From: Elysia chlorotica
Lineage: Eukaryota > Mollusca > Gastropoda > Plakobranchidae
Assembly (NCBI GenBank): GCA_003991915.1
Contig: RQTK01000436.1
Location: 186,001 to 250,000 of the forward strand
Length of the DNA: 64,000 nt
Direction of reading: 5' to 3'
The notes under the pieces are model-generated. The model saw only the letters and a program-made list of their open reading frames with translations, made no database searches and was not told the DNA's origin. Below are positions 1 to 61,841 of the stretch, piece after piece. Each line of letters opens with the position of its first letter. The first letter of the stretch is position 1. The translations under genes were made by a program, and so were the position numbers.

Positions 1-777
1 CATCAACGCCTAATCAATTTTTAATTAATCAATGTTATCAACCATAATTACCAATCATCTTTTTACCGGTCGGAAATCTATTGAATAGTTATAGAAAAAA
101 GACGTGTGTTCAATAGTAAAAAGTAAATAATTTTCACACATGTATGAATTGTAAGGTAACTGGAAATTTTTACTTGTTGAAACTTTTGTTTGTTTGTTTT
201 TTTGTTTTGTTTTTGGGGGTGGTATTTGTTTTGTTTTGTGAGACTTTTCCGACATATTTAACCCTTAGATTGGCAAGGATATAACCTACTAGGCCTAGGC
301 CTATCTGGATGTAGATCTAGATCTAAATAGACATAATATTTTGTACTTATTCTTTTTGGGAATATAATGCTCATGTTCGTGCCCGATCTCGAATGACTCT
401 CAATGTAGGCATGCAAATTAATTGCGATTGTGCTTAATGATTTTTCCGCAAAATGAAACGCAAGATGACTTGTGTAGATCAAACAAAAAGGTGCTAACAC
501 AAGAGCGTATCAACCAGTGCAACATGTTTACGTGTGCTAGATGATTGGAAAAGGCTAATTAAATTTCGAGTAGTTTCTAGTACTTTCACCAAGCCGGTAA
601 GGCTGATTCGAGGAACACCACTATGTAGTAGCCTTAGCGTAAGCAATGTCACAAAGAGTAATCGAAGCGCCGAGTATCCCTTACTGCACACCTCTCGAGA
701 TGGAATAGTGGCGCAGGTAGCTACTACTGAATTAGCTAGATTTAGGTAAAGATAAATTGAATCTAGCACATTCGAGT

Positions 778-1025
778 TGAGTTGGTTTAACGTCCGACAT
801 CAGCACTAAATAGACCATATTGTGGACGGGCCCCAAGACTGATGCCTGACAATTTTATGCGCTGTCACACGAGACAAGGCGATGTGATGGCTCCTATCTC
901 AGCCGTTCACATTACACTGACACCGACCCAGCCAGTAGGGAGCGAAATCGCCAGAACTCGAACCCAGACTTTTTGCGTCGGAAGCCGTAGCATTTTCGAA
1001 TAGGAGGGAGTAGCAGTCCGTTGCT
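778..1025 (-). mobile_element. SINE copy, near full length
   Basis: On the minus strand a B-box-like tctgggttcgagttctgg is followed by tccctactggctgggtcggt, ataaaattgtcaggcatcag, cttggggcccgtccacaata and gctgatgtcggacgttaaac. The same order occurs in the 39170 copy. Confidence 0.85.
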
Positions 1026-2639
1026 ATCTTCTTGCCCCTTCCACTCGTCATAGTACGAGAGCACTAGATTCATTCCCTCTGAGACCTCTCTCAGTCTAAG
1101 GTGTCGAAAACAGGGCAAGTCCGTTATCTTTGGGATTCAGACTTCAGGATGACAAACGAGAGTGAGAGAGAGAAGAATGTTCATGAATATGTTTTGTTTG
1201 ATAGAGTAAGAGTGATAGACGAACGGACAGAAGGGATAGGGAGATATTTAGATAGATAAAGAGATATTATAAAGATAAATAAGTAAATAAATAGACAGTG
1301 AGAGAGATAGAATAAAAAAGAAAAAGGTATAAACAGACAGACAAGCAGAATGAAATGCTACAGCGTCCATATTGTTTTTACTTCAAAGAGTAATCCAAAT
1401 TGCCCGTCCTTTATACATTGTAATCACATTGAAGCTCTGTTGGATCTAACGTCAGAGCCAAATTGATCTAGGTTTGTTTCTACTGGCACAGGGCATGTTC
1501 ATAAACAAATTACGTCTGTACGCAATGAAACCAGGAAGTCCCTAATCAGAGTTCCTTTATGGCATTCTGATAGGAAACGAGAAAGTCTGGATTGTTTACA
1601 AGAACTACTAGATCTACAGACAATAATTCAATTAATATTGTGTCTATAGAACGATGTCTTCTTGACCGAGGAGTCTTTTTTATTATTGTAAACAATCGAA
1701 AGTTGACTTTTTGCGTGGTAAGGTAAGAGCACGGCTTGATCTTAACATAATAGCAAATCTTTCCAAATCATGTTGCTCCTGTCCACAGTATTTTGTCCTC
1801 CAACATGGCGATACAAATTATGATACTGACCCAAACAGCCTGATCATGGTCAGTACAGACTAGGAAAACATGCTCACTTCCACTCACATCAAACATAATC
1901 ATATCTCTATAACTGGAAAGTTACATACATGACACGAACAGGGTGTTATCTGCATGCATAAATAGAAGTCAGAGCGGTCTCGAACCATGGACCTCTTCCC
2001 TCCCACAAGGAGAGAATAAAAAAGCATTGTACATGTAGTAGTGTTGGGGTGGCAGAGATTGATACCGCATTTATGTACGCCACGATTTGCCTTGCCAAGA
2101 AAAGATCAGGTACACCTATAACCAAGCCGTCAACAACAATAACTGTTTCAATATCACACAGGTATCATCCGTGCTGGCATACCGCTGCTTCTCAGTGGGA
2201 GGTTTGGGTTCGAATTCTTTCCCGCCATTTTATTCATTTTCGTCGTTTTTTTCTCTCTCTTGGCCTCTATCTCGATTTTAAAGCCAATCTACGTTTGTGA
2301 TCTTCCTCAACTCTTCATATCGATTGCGAGAGGACGTTATTTTTCTAGATACATGTACATGACTGCGGTAATTAATTACTAACCTCTCACGCAGTCTAGA
2401 GAATTAGTTACTGATGGCATCTTGTGATAAAACCATAGTAAGATCAGGGTTCTGGTCCCATGTGCAACATTATCATTAATGGGCAGTAACAATAGAGTTG
2501 TTGACACTGATTTGACACTCATACTCGCCCCAACTGATAATAATTTTGTTACCACATATTTGCCACCTCAACACCAGAAAGAGCTTTGTAAGCAAAGTAC
2601 TAAAAATCACCAGAAATCTTGATATGATAACAAAAACAT

Positions 2640-2910
2640 GAACAAAGGCTGGTGGCTGACTCAGGATGGAAAAAAAAAAGGGGGGGGGGGGGGCGATCTG
2701 CCGAGAGTCGTCGGGAGATATCCGGTTCGAAACCCATAATCGGTCAAAATTTTAATTTTTCAATTTCGCCCCCTTCTAATGGACGGTGTCAGTATGATGA
2801 GACCCACTTAGACAAGCCCTGGCATAGCGTACAAGACGACAATAGTAATGTCATACATTAGTCTTGGGACTCGTTCCCAACATAGCACGTGTGCTGACGT
2901 TGGCTGTTCA
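2640..2910 (+). mobile_element. SINE copy, diverged
   Basis: A head with gatatccggttcgaaaccca (B box) is followed by ttcgcccccttctaatggac, ggtgtcagtatgatgagacc, agtcttgggactcg and gctgacgttggctgtt. An A/G homopolymer run interrupts the head. Confidence 0.7.
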
Positions 2911-5837
2911 GAAATCAGCTCAACTGGTGGCTGATCACGTCAGCCGTACCCAAGGCTGGGCACTCCATCGCAGGGAAACTCGTTACCGCTTGTTATAAAC
3001 CGCACTCGACACTCTGTAATCTTTAATAACCTCTCCACCAGTGTCTTGGGTAGGCAACATTACTTCACCACATCAATTAAATGCCATTCTTTGACTTCTA
3101 ATTATCTTCTGGTTTAGATCTAGTTAATCTCTGATTAACATTAACTACTTACGTTCCACCCAAAATGCCCTGTCATTTGTTAGTCTTCGTTTTTGGTTGG
3201 AGCTTATTTTCTAGTTTTTCAATCCCAGCCTGAAAGTTTGATGAAGAGGAACTACAGAAGGCCTTTCAGTTTTAATTCTGTAGGCACATTGTGGCCCCAG
3301 ATTGTAGATACAGAGACTACGCTAGCTCTCGGGACAAAATTAATAACTCTGTTTATCGCCATAAGTGTGTTGGTTTTATACTCCTGGTTTCCAAAGTTTC
3401 GTATTATCTTTTTGTGTTGAAACATAGTCTACAGACGCCCTTTCCCCTCTTTTATTTTTCTCTGCTTTTTTCTTCCTTTTTTTTAAAAAAAGATTTAATT
3501 GGTACGAGTGCTACGGACTTAGTCCTGAAAAGCGTCACAGTGCTGGATTTGTGCCTTCACACATTTTGTGTGTTTTTGAAACGTGCCAGCAACGACACGT
3601 TATTTTCCTTATGGAGGTGCCAGTCCAACAGTTTTAGCAGAACCTTTATAATTGGCTGTCTAAACTCCATTAGGTTAGCAAGCTCATAAAAGAAATTGAA
3701 ATTATCTGAAAATTTATAAAACTATAGAGAAATGATATGATACTGTTAGGAATACAATATCGGCACCTTTTAATTTATATTGCCCAATGAAGTTTAATCA
3801 CCCGCTAAGCTCTTTATTCAACACATATCACCGGTATTTAGTAGATGTATATTATATCTCTTTCTTGACACAACCCTGTCACGAATAAGACAGTGCAATG
3901 TTTGTTTTAAAGCTTGGGTTTAAATTTTCACTTGATCATAGACTGAAAGGAACCAAGTACCGTATCCACATCACTGCTTTGTTGAGCCCGCATCAGGAGT
4001 TTTTAGTGCCGGATAAAAAATTAAATTTTCAAACTCCAACCACAACATCATTCGAACATATCATATTGAAAAGCCACAGTGTGTGGTCAGAAGTGAATAC
4101 CCAAGTACGTATTGCAGTATCATAATTATCTATTAGCTTGTTCGTGAATTTCGAGTCATATGCAGCCGTTGAATGAATAGCTAAAAGAAACCTACACCCA
4201 CTCTCGTAGTATTACGGAATTTGCCAAGTCTTTGTTTTGGCCTTATAGCAGATTAACCGTGAAACCCAGGTGGCCTTTCTGGAGCCATCTCCACACCCAT
4301 CTCCACACGTAGACACACAGAGAGAGATGATCATTGGTCGGAGCACGACCAGAACAGCCACAGGTATTTCCCTTTCCGTGGCCATCTTTCCTGATTAGTA
4401 ACAAAGTAATGATAACATGATTAGATACGTGATGGTACATTCTCAGTTGAGGCATCGAAAGCATCGCCGTTGCTAATATTAGGCTTGTGGAAAATATGAC
4501 GGTCTCTCCCATTAGTGCTCAGTGACTGACTTTATTGAGACGCGAATCCCCACATTATGATCTCGCACCTCATAGCTAGGCAATATTTTTATATAATATT
4601 TATTATATTATTATATTTTTAAAATATTTATTATATTAAAGATAATAAAGTTTGTAAAGTGCGCGACACTGTTGTAAAGCCTTTAAACAGTTTAGCGGCT
4701 GTGTACTAAAACCTCCATCCCACACGCAACCAGGGCTGGGATGGGCAGGACACACGCACAGCGCCTACAGCTCGCCGTTTCTTCACGGTTCACTTACATT
4801 GAGAAGTTGGACCTCATACCACCATCTGGAACAGAATGGATGATTATTATTATTAGGGAGTTTAAAACATTAATGGCTAGAAGAAAGAAAAATGAAAAAT
4901 ATGCAAGGTGAGGGGCACCAAGATTATTACAAAAAAAATTTACAATATCTTGCTGCAAAATCTGACACCCTTCTAGATAATTATGAACTCTGTAAATGTA
5001 TCGAGATTACAAACCTTGCGGTAAACGATATCTTCTTGAAGTGATCTGATTGAACCTTGCAATCGATCTTAGATACATTGGCATGTCGATAGAATGCACC
5101 GGGCCCTACAGGTGTTGATGCTTTCAGTCAACAAAAGACAATAGTAAACCCATGCCAAGCAAAGTTAGTGAGTCTCTGGATTTGTCTCTAATCGTTTTTG
5201 TTATCTCTCTTCATTAGTTCTTTCCTCTTTGTGTGGCAACCAAACCTGTCGTTTTTTCTTCTTCTAAGTAACTGGTCAATATCATTTACATACGTATGTT
5301 TTAATTTGTATATGTTCCTAGTCGCATTCAATATTTCCTCCAATTATGGCATGTTTTGATAGATGGGTTGCAACTTATTTTTCGTGCTGACAAAGAGTAA
5401 GATTGTTGTCTATATGGACTTCCCTCCTCCGCTCGCCCAACCTTTCCACCATTGTGTACCTGTAGGTACTGTGTCTGTACCAAGCCAGCTTGCCTGCAGA
5501 ATGCAGCTCTGCCAGCTACCAGTCACCACTACTGACTCTTATCATTGCGGTTCTCGTCAAGTTAGTCAGGCCCGTCTATCTGCGTGCGTGGGAAGACTGC
5601 TGAGTGAATCATAACACTGTCTACTCCGCCTACACCGTCTGGCTACTGTCTTAAGACCAGCAGATCCAGATTTTGATAGCAATCCTTTACACCAGTCACG
5701 TTTTGGTTGACACTAATGGAAAATATTGTTGATAAACTAGAATCTACGTTGTAGTGATAGTATTCCTTGCCCTGTCTTGTATTTCCACATAATTTATAGT
5801 ACCATTATTAATTTCAAATTGTATATCGGTCGGAGTT

Positions 5838-5995
5838 GGATTTGAGTTGGTTTAACGTCCAACGTCAGTACTATATGGCTATATTGTGGACGGGCCCCAA
5901 GACTGACTTTTTGTGCTGCTGCTGCTGCTGCTGCTGCCACTCACGAGACAGGTCGGGGATACCATGTGTACTGTCTCAGTATATCGGTTGGTTTC
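5838..5995 (-). mobile_element. SINE fragment with expanded (CTG)n
   Basis: The 3' half of the family on the minus strand (gagttggtttaacgtccaac and gacgggccccaagactgac on +) is interrupted by a pure (CTG)n run at about 5914-5936, inside what is normally the tgctgccac segment. Confidence 0.8.
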
Positions 5996-7035
5996 AGCAA
6001 TCTAGTCTGTTCTAATCTTCTCCCCTATGTTATCATCGGTGAGCTCTCCTTATAGATTTGAATATTTCCCTTCCCTCTGCCTTTCTATCTATCTTTCACT
6101 GTCTCTCTTTTTTCCTCTCTATCTCTATGTCTTTACCCTTTGTCTATATAGTATCTCTGTACGTGTGTTTATTATTTTTACAATTTATGCCTTTTTGTAT
6201 GTTTATGTCTTAGTCTATTATAAGTGGCTGTTTGTTTTTATTCCTAATCACCCACTCCTTTCCTCCTCCCCTTCCGTGAATCCCCCTTCAGCCCCCGCTC
6301 CCCATCCCCTTGTTTTAGTTCCTCCATTTTACTTCCAAATTTTCTCTTGCTTCTCTCTACGTCTTCGATAGTTTTCTTTCTTTCTCCTTCCACTGTCTCC
6401 TCTTCCATGTCTCTCTTTCTTTCCTAGTCATCTATACCTTCTCTCCTTCGTGGTCTCTCCCCCCCCCACACACACACACAGACCGGTGTAATACGCCACT
6501 CTATTGAAATGTTTGAAATTTATACAGCAAAATATAAGATATAATGGAGGATGCACTTGAAAAATATTTTCAATATGTAACAAGATCCTGCTGCTTCAAT
6601 TAAAAAACAAAACAAAACAAAAATGAAGAGTGTCGTAGCTTATTTTGTTGGGAATTGGGGCACTTTACCCTATAAACACCGTGACGGTCCTCTACAAAAA
6701 TAGAGTCGTTTAAGCGTAGATATAGTCTGTTTGGGGGCCATCACAGAGACTCTAGGAGTTAGTTTGGGGTCCGCCATATGGACTCTTGAGTAGCGCTGGC
6801 GGTGGGTTGGAGTGGCGTGCAACACCGGTGCAAGTGAAAGCGTAGACGGTAGACTAACAAAGCGTTAACAAAGCGTGGAGAGACAGCATCACGCCTCATC
6901 TTACCACTAACTACCATCAGCATAGCTTGCATAGTCCCTTCTCATTCAGTTTAATTAATATCTGCTACCGATCACCCATTTATCATATGTGTTATTGCTA
7001 CGAAAATCATAAGATATATATGCATATTCCCCATT

Positions 7036-7306
7036 GCCACATATGAATGTGAAGGGTGGACAATTGCAAAAACAGATGAAAAGAAACTGTTCTGTTGGAT
7101 TTATGTGCTACAGGAAAATGTTCCACTGGCAGCATACAGTACAGAAAATGGTGACACACTAAAAGCATTTAAGATCAAACCAAATTTGCTTTTGAATATC
7201 ATCAAAGAAAGTAGACTGAAATAGGCAAGAAGGATCGCCCAAGACCGAGCTCTTCAGGCAGATTGTACGGGAGGCTACGTCAAACACTTCCGACAAGCCA
7301 GCATGA
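7036..7306 (+). pseudogene. LINE polymerase C-terminal relic with microsatellite tail
   Basis: Reads ATYECEGWTIAKTDEKKL, then LLLNIIKESRLK, ARRIAQDRAL and, after a frameshift, FRQIVREATSNTSDKPA with a stop. These are typical C-terminal motifs of non-LTR retrotransposon polymerases. ATG/CAA repeats follow, resembling the tails of such elements. Confidence 0.75.
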
Positions 7307-7369
7307 CGATGATGATAATTATTGCTACTGCGACAAAACAAACAAACACAAACAAACAAACAAATAACC

Positions 7370-7391
7370 ACCCATCATCACCACCACCACC

Positions 7392-7469
<78 letters not shown>

Positions 7470-7470
7470 G
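7370..7470 (+). repeat. (CAC)n/(CAA)n microsatellite
   Basis: Short CAT and CAC triplets run into about 75 bp of CAA, directly downstream of the LINE relic. Confidence 0.97.
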
Positions 7471-7830
7471 TTATGTTTATGATAAAAACAAAATAAAAAA
7501 ACAAATAACAACTTAAACAAGCGACAAAGAAAAACTTAACTTCAGTTATTTGTTCTCATACTCATACATCGTCCAGCGCATGGGAATTGGACACTTATTT
7601 CCCGAAACGACGACAAACAAAATTGGGTGGCATGCATCGTCCGCTTTTACCGATGTGTGTCAGTAGGACATAAGAGATCAGAAGAGAGGTTGGGGGAGTG
7701 AGTGAAATATATAGATTGAGTGAGCGAGAGAAAATTTAATAGAGAAATAGGTTGAGGGAGTGTGAGTTGTAAAGAGACTTAGAGAGAATGTGAAAGATAG
7801 GTTTATAATGAGATAGTATAGTTAGTTGGC

Positions 7831-7841
7831 TGAGAGAGGGG

Positions 7842-7903
<62 letters not shown>

Positions 7904-7915
7904 AGGGAGAGAAAG

Positions 7916-7965
<50 letters not shown>

Positions 7966-8070
7966 GAGGAGGGAGAGAGAGAGAAAGAGAAAACGAGTGG
8001 GGGGGGGAAGGGAGGGAGGGAGGGAGGGGAGTGAGTGAGTCGAGTGAATGAGTGAGTGAGTGAGTGGGTA
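7831..8070 (+). repeat. (GA)n / (GAGT)n purine tract
   Basis: About 240 bp almost purely G and A, ending in GGGA and GAGT tetramers. It is the only long tract in the window with purines on the + strand. Confidence 0.97.
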
Positions 8071-8174
8071 AGTAGGAACTGGACATATAGCTCTTTACTG
8101 ACCAAGCTTCCCGTCTGCTCTCCGTCTGGCTCAGTTTATCATACTCACCAATTTAGAAATTATCTCAAGTGTCC

Positions 8175-8233
8175 CCTCTCTCTCTCTCTCTCTCTCTCTG
8201 TGTCTGTGTCTGTCTGTCTGCCTGTCTGTCTCC
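8175..8233 (+). repeat. (CT)n / (TGTC)n microsatellite
   Basis: CT dinucleotides followed by TGTC tetramers. Confidence 0.95.
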
Positions 8234-8689
8234 GTCTTTCTCCTCCCCTTCCTTTATTTCGTGCAAGTTTAACCCACAACCGCTTTTTCCGAACAATTAC
8301 CATTCACCACAAAAGTTAAAACAGTTGTTACATGGCATTGTTCCGTGACACGGAACGGACAACTCAACAACCCCGAGGCGGAAGTAAAAAACTGTGGCCT
8401 CTTCTCCTGTAGCTCCAGGCTGATTTGTTTACTGACTGTATTGTGGCTGGGAACACGCCAAGAAACAAATGTTTAAAAATAAAATGAATAGAAATTAAAA
8501 AACCAAAAATATGCCAATAATTCCCCTTTCAAACATGCTTTCCAAGTTCAGCATAATTATAAGTCCTGTGTAGTTATTCCCGTATACGCTGAAAATCAAG
8601 CTCGAGACGCCCACAAAGCATTGTGCGCTCACGATCTGGCGTCTCTTGAAAAGATGAATATGATTCGAATTCATTGTTTACAAGTAGAA

Positions 8690-8765
8690 TGTTAGGTGGA
8701 GAGATCATTCGATAGAGCACTGCGCCCACAATGAGGTGGTGTTGGGTTCGATCATCAGCTAGGAC
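8690..8765 (+). mobile_element. tRNA-like SINE head
   Basis: gatagagcactgcgcccac and gttgggttcgatcatc resemble A and B boxes of a tRNA-derived SINE. The body after it is not recognisable. Confidence 0.45.
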
Positions 8766-9277
8766 ATCGTTCTATGCAGTCGCATTCCATCTAAGCAACC
8801 CTGTCTTGGTTTTTCACTTCTGTATTGGGTGTTTCCATCAAGTTTTTGAAAACGCAGTGCCAATGAAAAAAATATATTTACGCACTTCTTTTTGTATGCT
8901 GATTTAGCTTCAAATTTAATCAAGGGAAGGAGGAATTCCATCCAGCCCATCGATCTGTACGCCACTTAATCTTGCATTAGAAACTAAAGCAACAAATCGC
9001 ACAATAATAATATGTAAAACGAATCCAGTCCCTGATCGCGCCGTGTTTACCCATCTTGTTGACAGCCTCAACAATGTACATTGACAGAGTGTCCTTCCAA
9101 CAATGTTAATGCTCCCAATGCAGTTGTCTTTATAATGGATCTCCGGCATACTTAGGTGACAGAAATAACCACGGGAAAAGGTTCCGTGCGGAGAGCATAA
9201 CAATACAATGTACCGGCACCGACATTTTTGTCCGTCTGCAGGTTCCGACAGTAATACCTCGGTGGCAGGCGAGCCAA

Positions 9278-9497
9278 CTGTTTTTTTTTTTAACGTCATC
9301 GGCAGCAACTATGCTATGCAGCCGACAGGTCCCAGGACTTAGATCTGACAATCTTACGCTCTGACACACTGTCTCAATCGTTCACATAATAATGACAAGA
9401 AACTAACCATTAAGGCACGATCCCAATCATGGGCTTGAACCGGGACCTTCCAAACAGAAGGCCAACGCTCTAACACTTGAGCCAGCTCCGGGTCAGA
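9278..9497 (-). mobile_element. SINE copy with clear A and B boxes
   Basis: On the minus strand gagctggctcaagtgttaga (A box) and gtcccggttcaagcccatga (B box) precede a diverged body with agtcctgggacctgtcggc. Same family layout as the other copies. Confidence 0.75.
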
Positions 9498-9778
9498 ACA
9501 GGAGTTCAGTGTTACGCTTTCACGGATCAGAACTAGATCTAGTGTCCGTCAAGTTCGCTGGATTGGATTCATGATCATTTTGCGAACACAGCTACTAACA
9601 ATAAAGATGTTCTGTAAACATCTCTATCGCTCCTACAATTTACTTCCTAGATCTAGACATATAGCCGTTGTTTTTAAACGTAGGTAAAACTTTTAGTCCG
9701 GCGCAATGTTTTCCTCAAAAATCATTTTCAACGGGGAAGTAATTTTTAAAACCGTTTAAGGGTTTGCTTTTTTCTTTC

Positions 9779-9838
<60 letters not shown>
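9779..9838 (+). repeat. (TG)n microsatellite
   Basis: About 55 bp of pure TG repeat. Confidence 0.98.
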
Positions 9839-9840
<2 letters not shown>

Positions 9841-10500
9841 CTTTAAAAAACGTTCATCTAAAAAAAAAAAAAAGTAATATAGACTACATTTATTAAAATG
9901 CGACAGTGCAGCTTTCATAATTATGATCTGATCCTGGTCTGGGATCAATAGTTTTCTCGGAAACTTCCATTTTAATACATCGTTTTAATACATCGTGCGT
10001 ACATGTACATGCATGTACAACAATTTAACTCCCCCCTCCCCCTTCCTTTCCCTACCTCTCTTTCTCAGTCCCCGTCCCATTGTCCTCTAATCTACTAGAT
10101 TATACATGTACCTGTCTGCTTGTCAACTTTTTTTTCTTCTTCTGCCGCTCACTTCCTCCCTAGAAGCTTAAAAGCGCATTAAGAAACGTAGACTGAAATA
10201 TTCATTTTATTATGTCCTGTTAAAACAAACCACTGTAGACATGAAGCATTAGCTCCTGACATCTTGATAGGTTTGTTTTTTACTCTCGTGCTGCATGCTA
10301 TTCGTCTACTGTATCATTAATAACGCGCTCGTTTGCCCTTTTTTTTTACTGGCCTCTTTTCTTTTCTTTTTCTTTCATGCCTTTGTCTACGCCTTTCTAT
10401 CTGCCTCTTTGTGCGTGTGGTTTTGTCTGTGATCTTGTTTCTATCTTTTGGTCTCTCATTACTCCTGTGTCTGTCCGTAAATGTCTCTGTCTCCTCCCCC

Positions 10501-10614
<114 letters not shown>

Positions 10615-11215
10615 AAATCAGTCATATATGCAATCTTTTTGATGCTTACCTGTTAAGTTAAAACCTTCCTTGAACCATTTTAACCATTTTAAGTGAAACA
10701 AGATCTAGAGAGTATTGCTAAAGGAGAAGGAAAAAGTTCACGGCAAAACGCCATGACAAGCTGTTGGTCTTGATCTAGCCTAGAATATTCAAAAAGGAAG
10801 TAAATTTAGACAACCAACAATGGTATATAAATACACGGTAAGTCATGGATCTAAATCTACTTCCTCTTTGCACTTAACACCCCTAGCGAATTTAATGACA
10901 TCGCTCATAGAGAGATGGGGTATGGGGTATGGGCACCCGACTCTTGGCAGCGCTCACATCTTGTTCAGTTCAAAGAAGTGGACGATCTTTATAGTGTAAC
11001 TTTTATTTTTTTTCTAACCCTAAAACCACCGTATGTAGATTAAAAAAACAAAAAAAGAGCCTTGTTGGTCTATTTTTTCAGTAAGAAGATAGCTCGCCAT
11101 GCTGTAACCAGACCTGTTGTAAAATCTGTGTTGGCTTTAACGGTTTTACAGAAATGTACCTACTTGTTTCTACTTTTTCTAAGCATTGTTGTTTCTCTCA
11201 ACGACATTTCCCCAT

Positions 11216-11348
11216 TTCTTCTTCTTCTTCTTCTTCTTCTTCTTCTTCTTCTTCTTCTTCTTCTTCTTCTTCTTCTTCTTCTTCTTCTTCTTCTTCTTCT
11301 TCTTCTTCTTCTTCTTTTTCTTCTTCTTTTTATTTTTCTTCTTCTTCC
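11216..11348 (+). repeat. (TTC)n microsatellite
   Basis: About 130 bp of CTT/TTC triplets with a few interruptions near the 3' end. Pure polypyrimidine; could form triplex DNA. Confidence 0.98.
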
Positions 11349-12060
11349 TTGGCATTGAAAAAATATCTGATTATGGCAATGATATTAACTAATGTTGAGG
11401 AGAACACTGAAACACTAAAACCGTCAACTCTTTTCATTCATAATTTATACATGGCCATAGATGAAAGCAAAGGGAGAGGAGTGTAGTTTATCTTTCAGTT
11501 AGTGGGTCTTGCCTTTGTAAATGAAATAAGCACTGACTGAGATTGTGTAGGTAAAACGCGAACGTAGCTCGACTAAAGGGCCCTGATTGAGGTCGAGCAA
11601 AACCAGCACTTCGCTTTCCTTTCACTAATTATCAAGTTAGGAGATAGGAGGAGAACAAATCTACATTTATCATCCTAATGTTATGTTTTGAAACAGTCTA
11701 GCTTTACTTTTTTCACCTCCTCTGTTTAGTTTGGCACATTTTAAAACGTTTTAAATTGTTATTTATCTCGATACTGAGGGTTAGGGACTAAGAGTTAAGA
11801 AAATACGAACGTCTCTTAACGTTTTCATTCATTTGGGAACGTGGATTTCTTTGTTCTATTTCAATATTCGCTACCAATGGATTGACTGCCTCGGTAGAGT
11901 CGTGTAATTCGCATGTTTCGTAAGATTTTCCTCTGTTTTGATATTAATCTGTTCATATTTTTTCCTTTATCACTTCATCTCTTTAGTTCATATAACATAG
12001 TGAAACATAAAAATGAAACTTGGTTTGAGTTAAGTGTAAATAAAAACGAAGCGAAACAAT

Positions 12061-12300
12061 ACCCCCCCCCCAAAAAAAAAAAAAAAAAAAAAAAAATCAA
12101 CAACAAACAAACAAAAAAAAACAAAAAAAAAACAACAACAAACAAACCAAAAACCAAAAACAACAACAAACAAACACAAAAAACCCCAAACCGCAACAAA
12201 ATACAAAACTAACAACAAAAGTACAAAAAACATCAACAACAACAAAGAACAAAAATCAAACAACAACCTAACTTGAAAGGCATTCATGAGAAAAAAAAAC
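12061..12300 (+). repeat. Poly-C/poly-A and CAA-rich low-complexity tract
   Basis: A C run and a 24-base A run lead into irregular CAAA/CAACAA sequence. Confidence 0.9.
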
Positions 12301-12633
12301 AAACATTTTTTTCCCTTTTCCAGAGTTGAAAAGATCGTCATCGTCTATTTTATATCTTTATTCTTTTGTAATAGATGCTCACTTTTTTTACTTACCGAAT
12401 TTTTCTATTAGATCTTTTCTTTCGCTCGGTTTCTTTGGAAAACTGAAAGCCCAGCAATTTTTCTGATTATTTAAGAAATTGATGATTATGCATACGCACA
12501 TAGATCTAGCAGTACAGTCTTTTTCGTCAAAGTTAAAAAACAATAATTTTTCGATTTCAGTTGAACTGCGTGATAATTACATAGGTCGGTTCAAACTATC
12601 ACGTGTGTAACACTGGCATCTCCTCTGTTTCAG

Positions 12634-61841
<49,208 letters not shown>

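Noticed and set aside
494..769. Overlapping open frames on both strands near 500-770
   Set aside because: No recognisable domain, codon pattern or splice context; treated as chance.
7275..7520. Open frames with poly-Asn, poly-Cys and similar homopolymers
   Set aside because: They are translations of the (CAA)n microsatellite; the same applies to frames over the CT, TTC, TCTG, CAT, ACT and compound arrays.
9278..9497. A functional tRNA gene on the minus strand
   Set aside because: A and B boxes are good but a full cloverleaf and a terminator after the expected tRNA length are not evident, and the SINE body follows.
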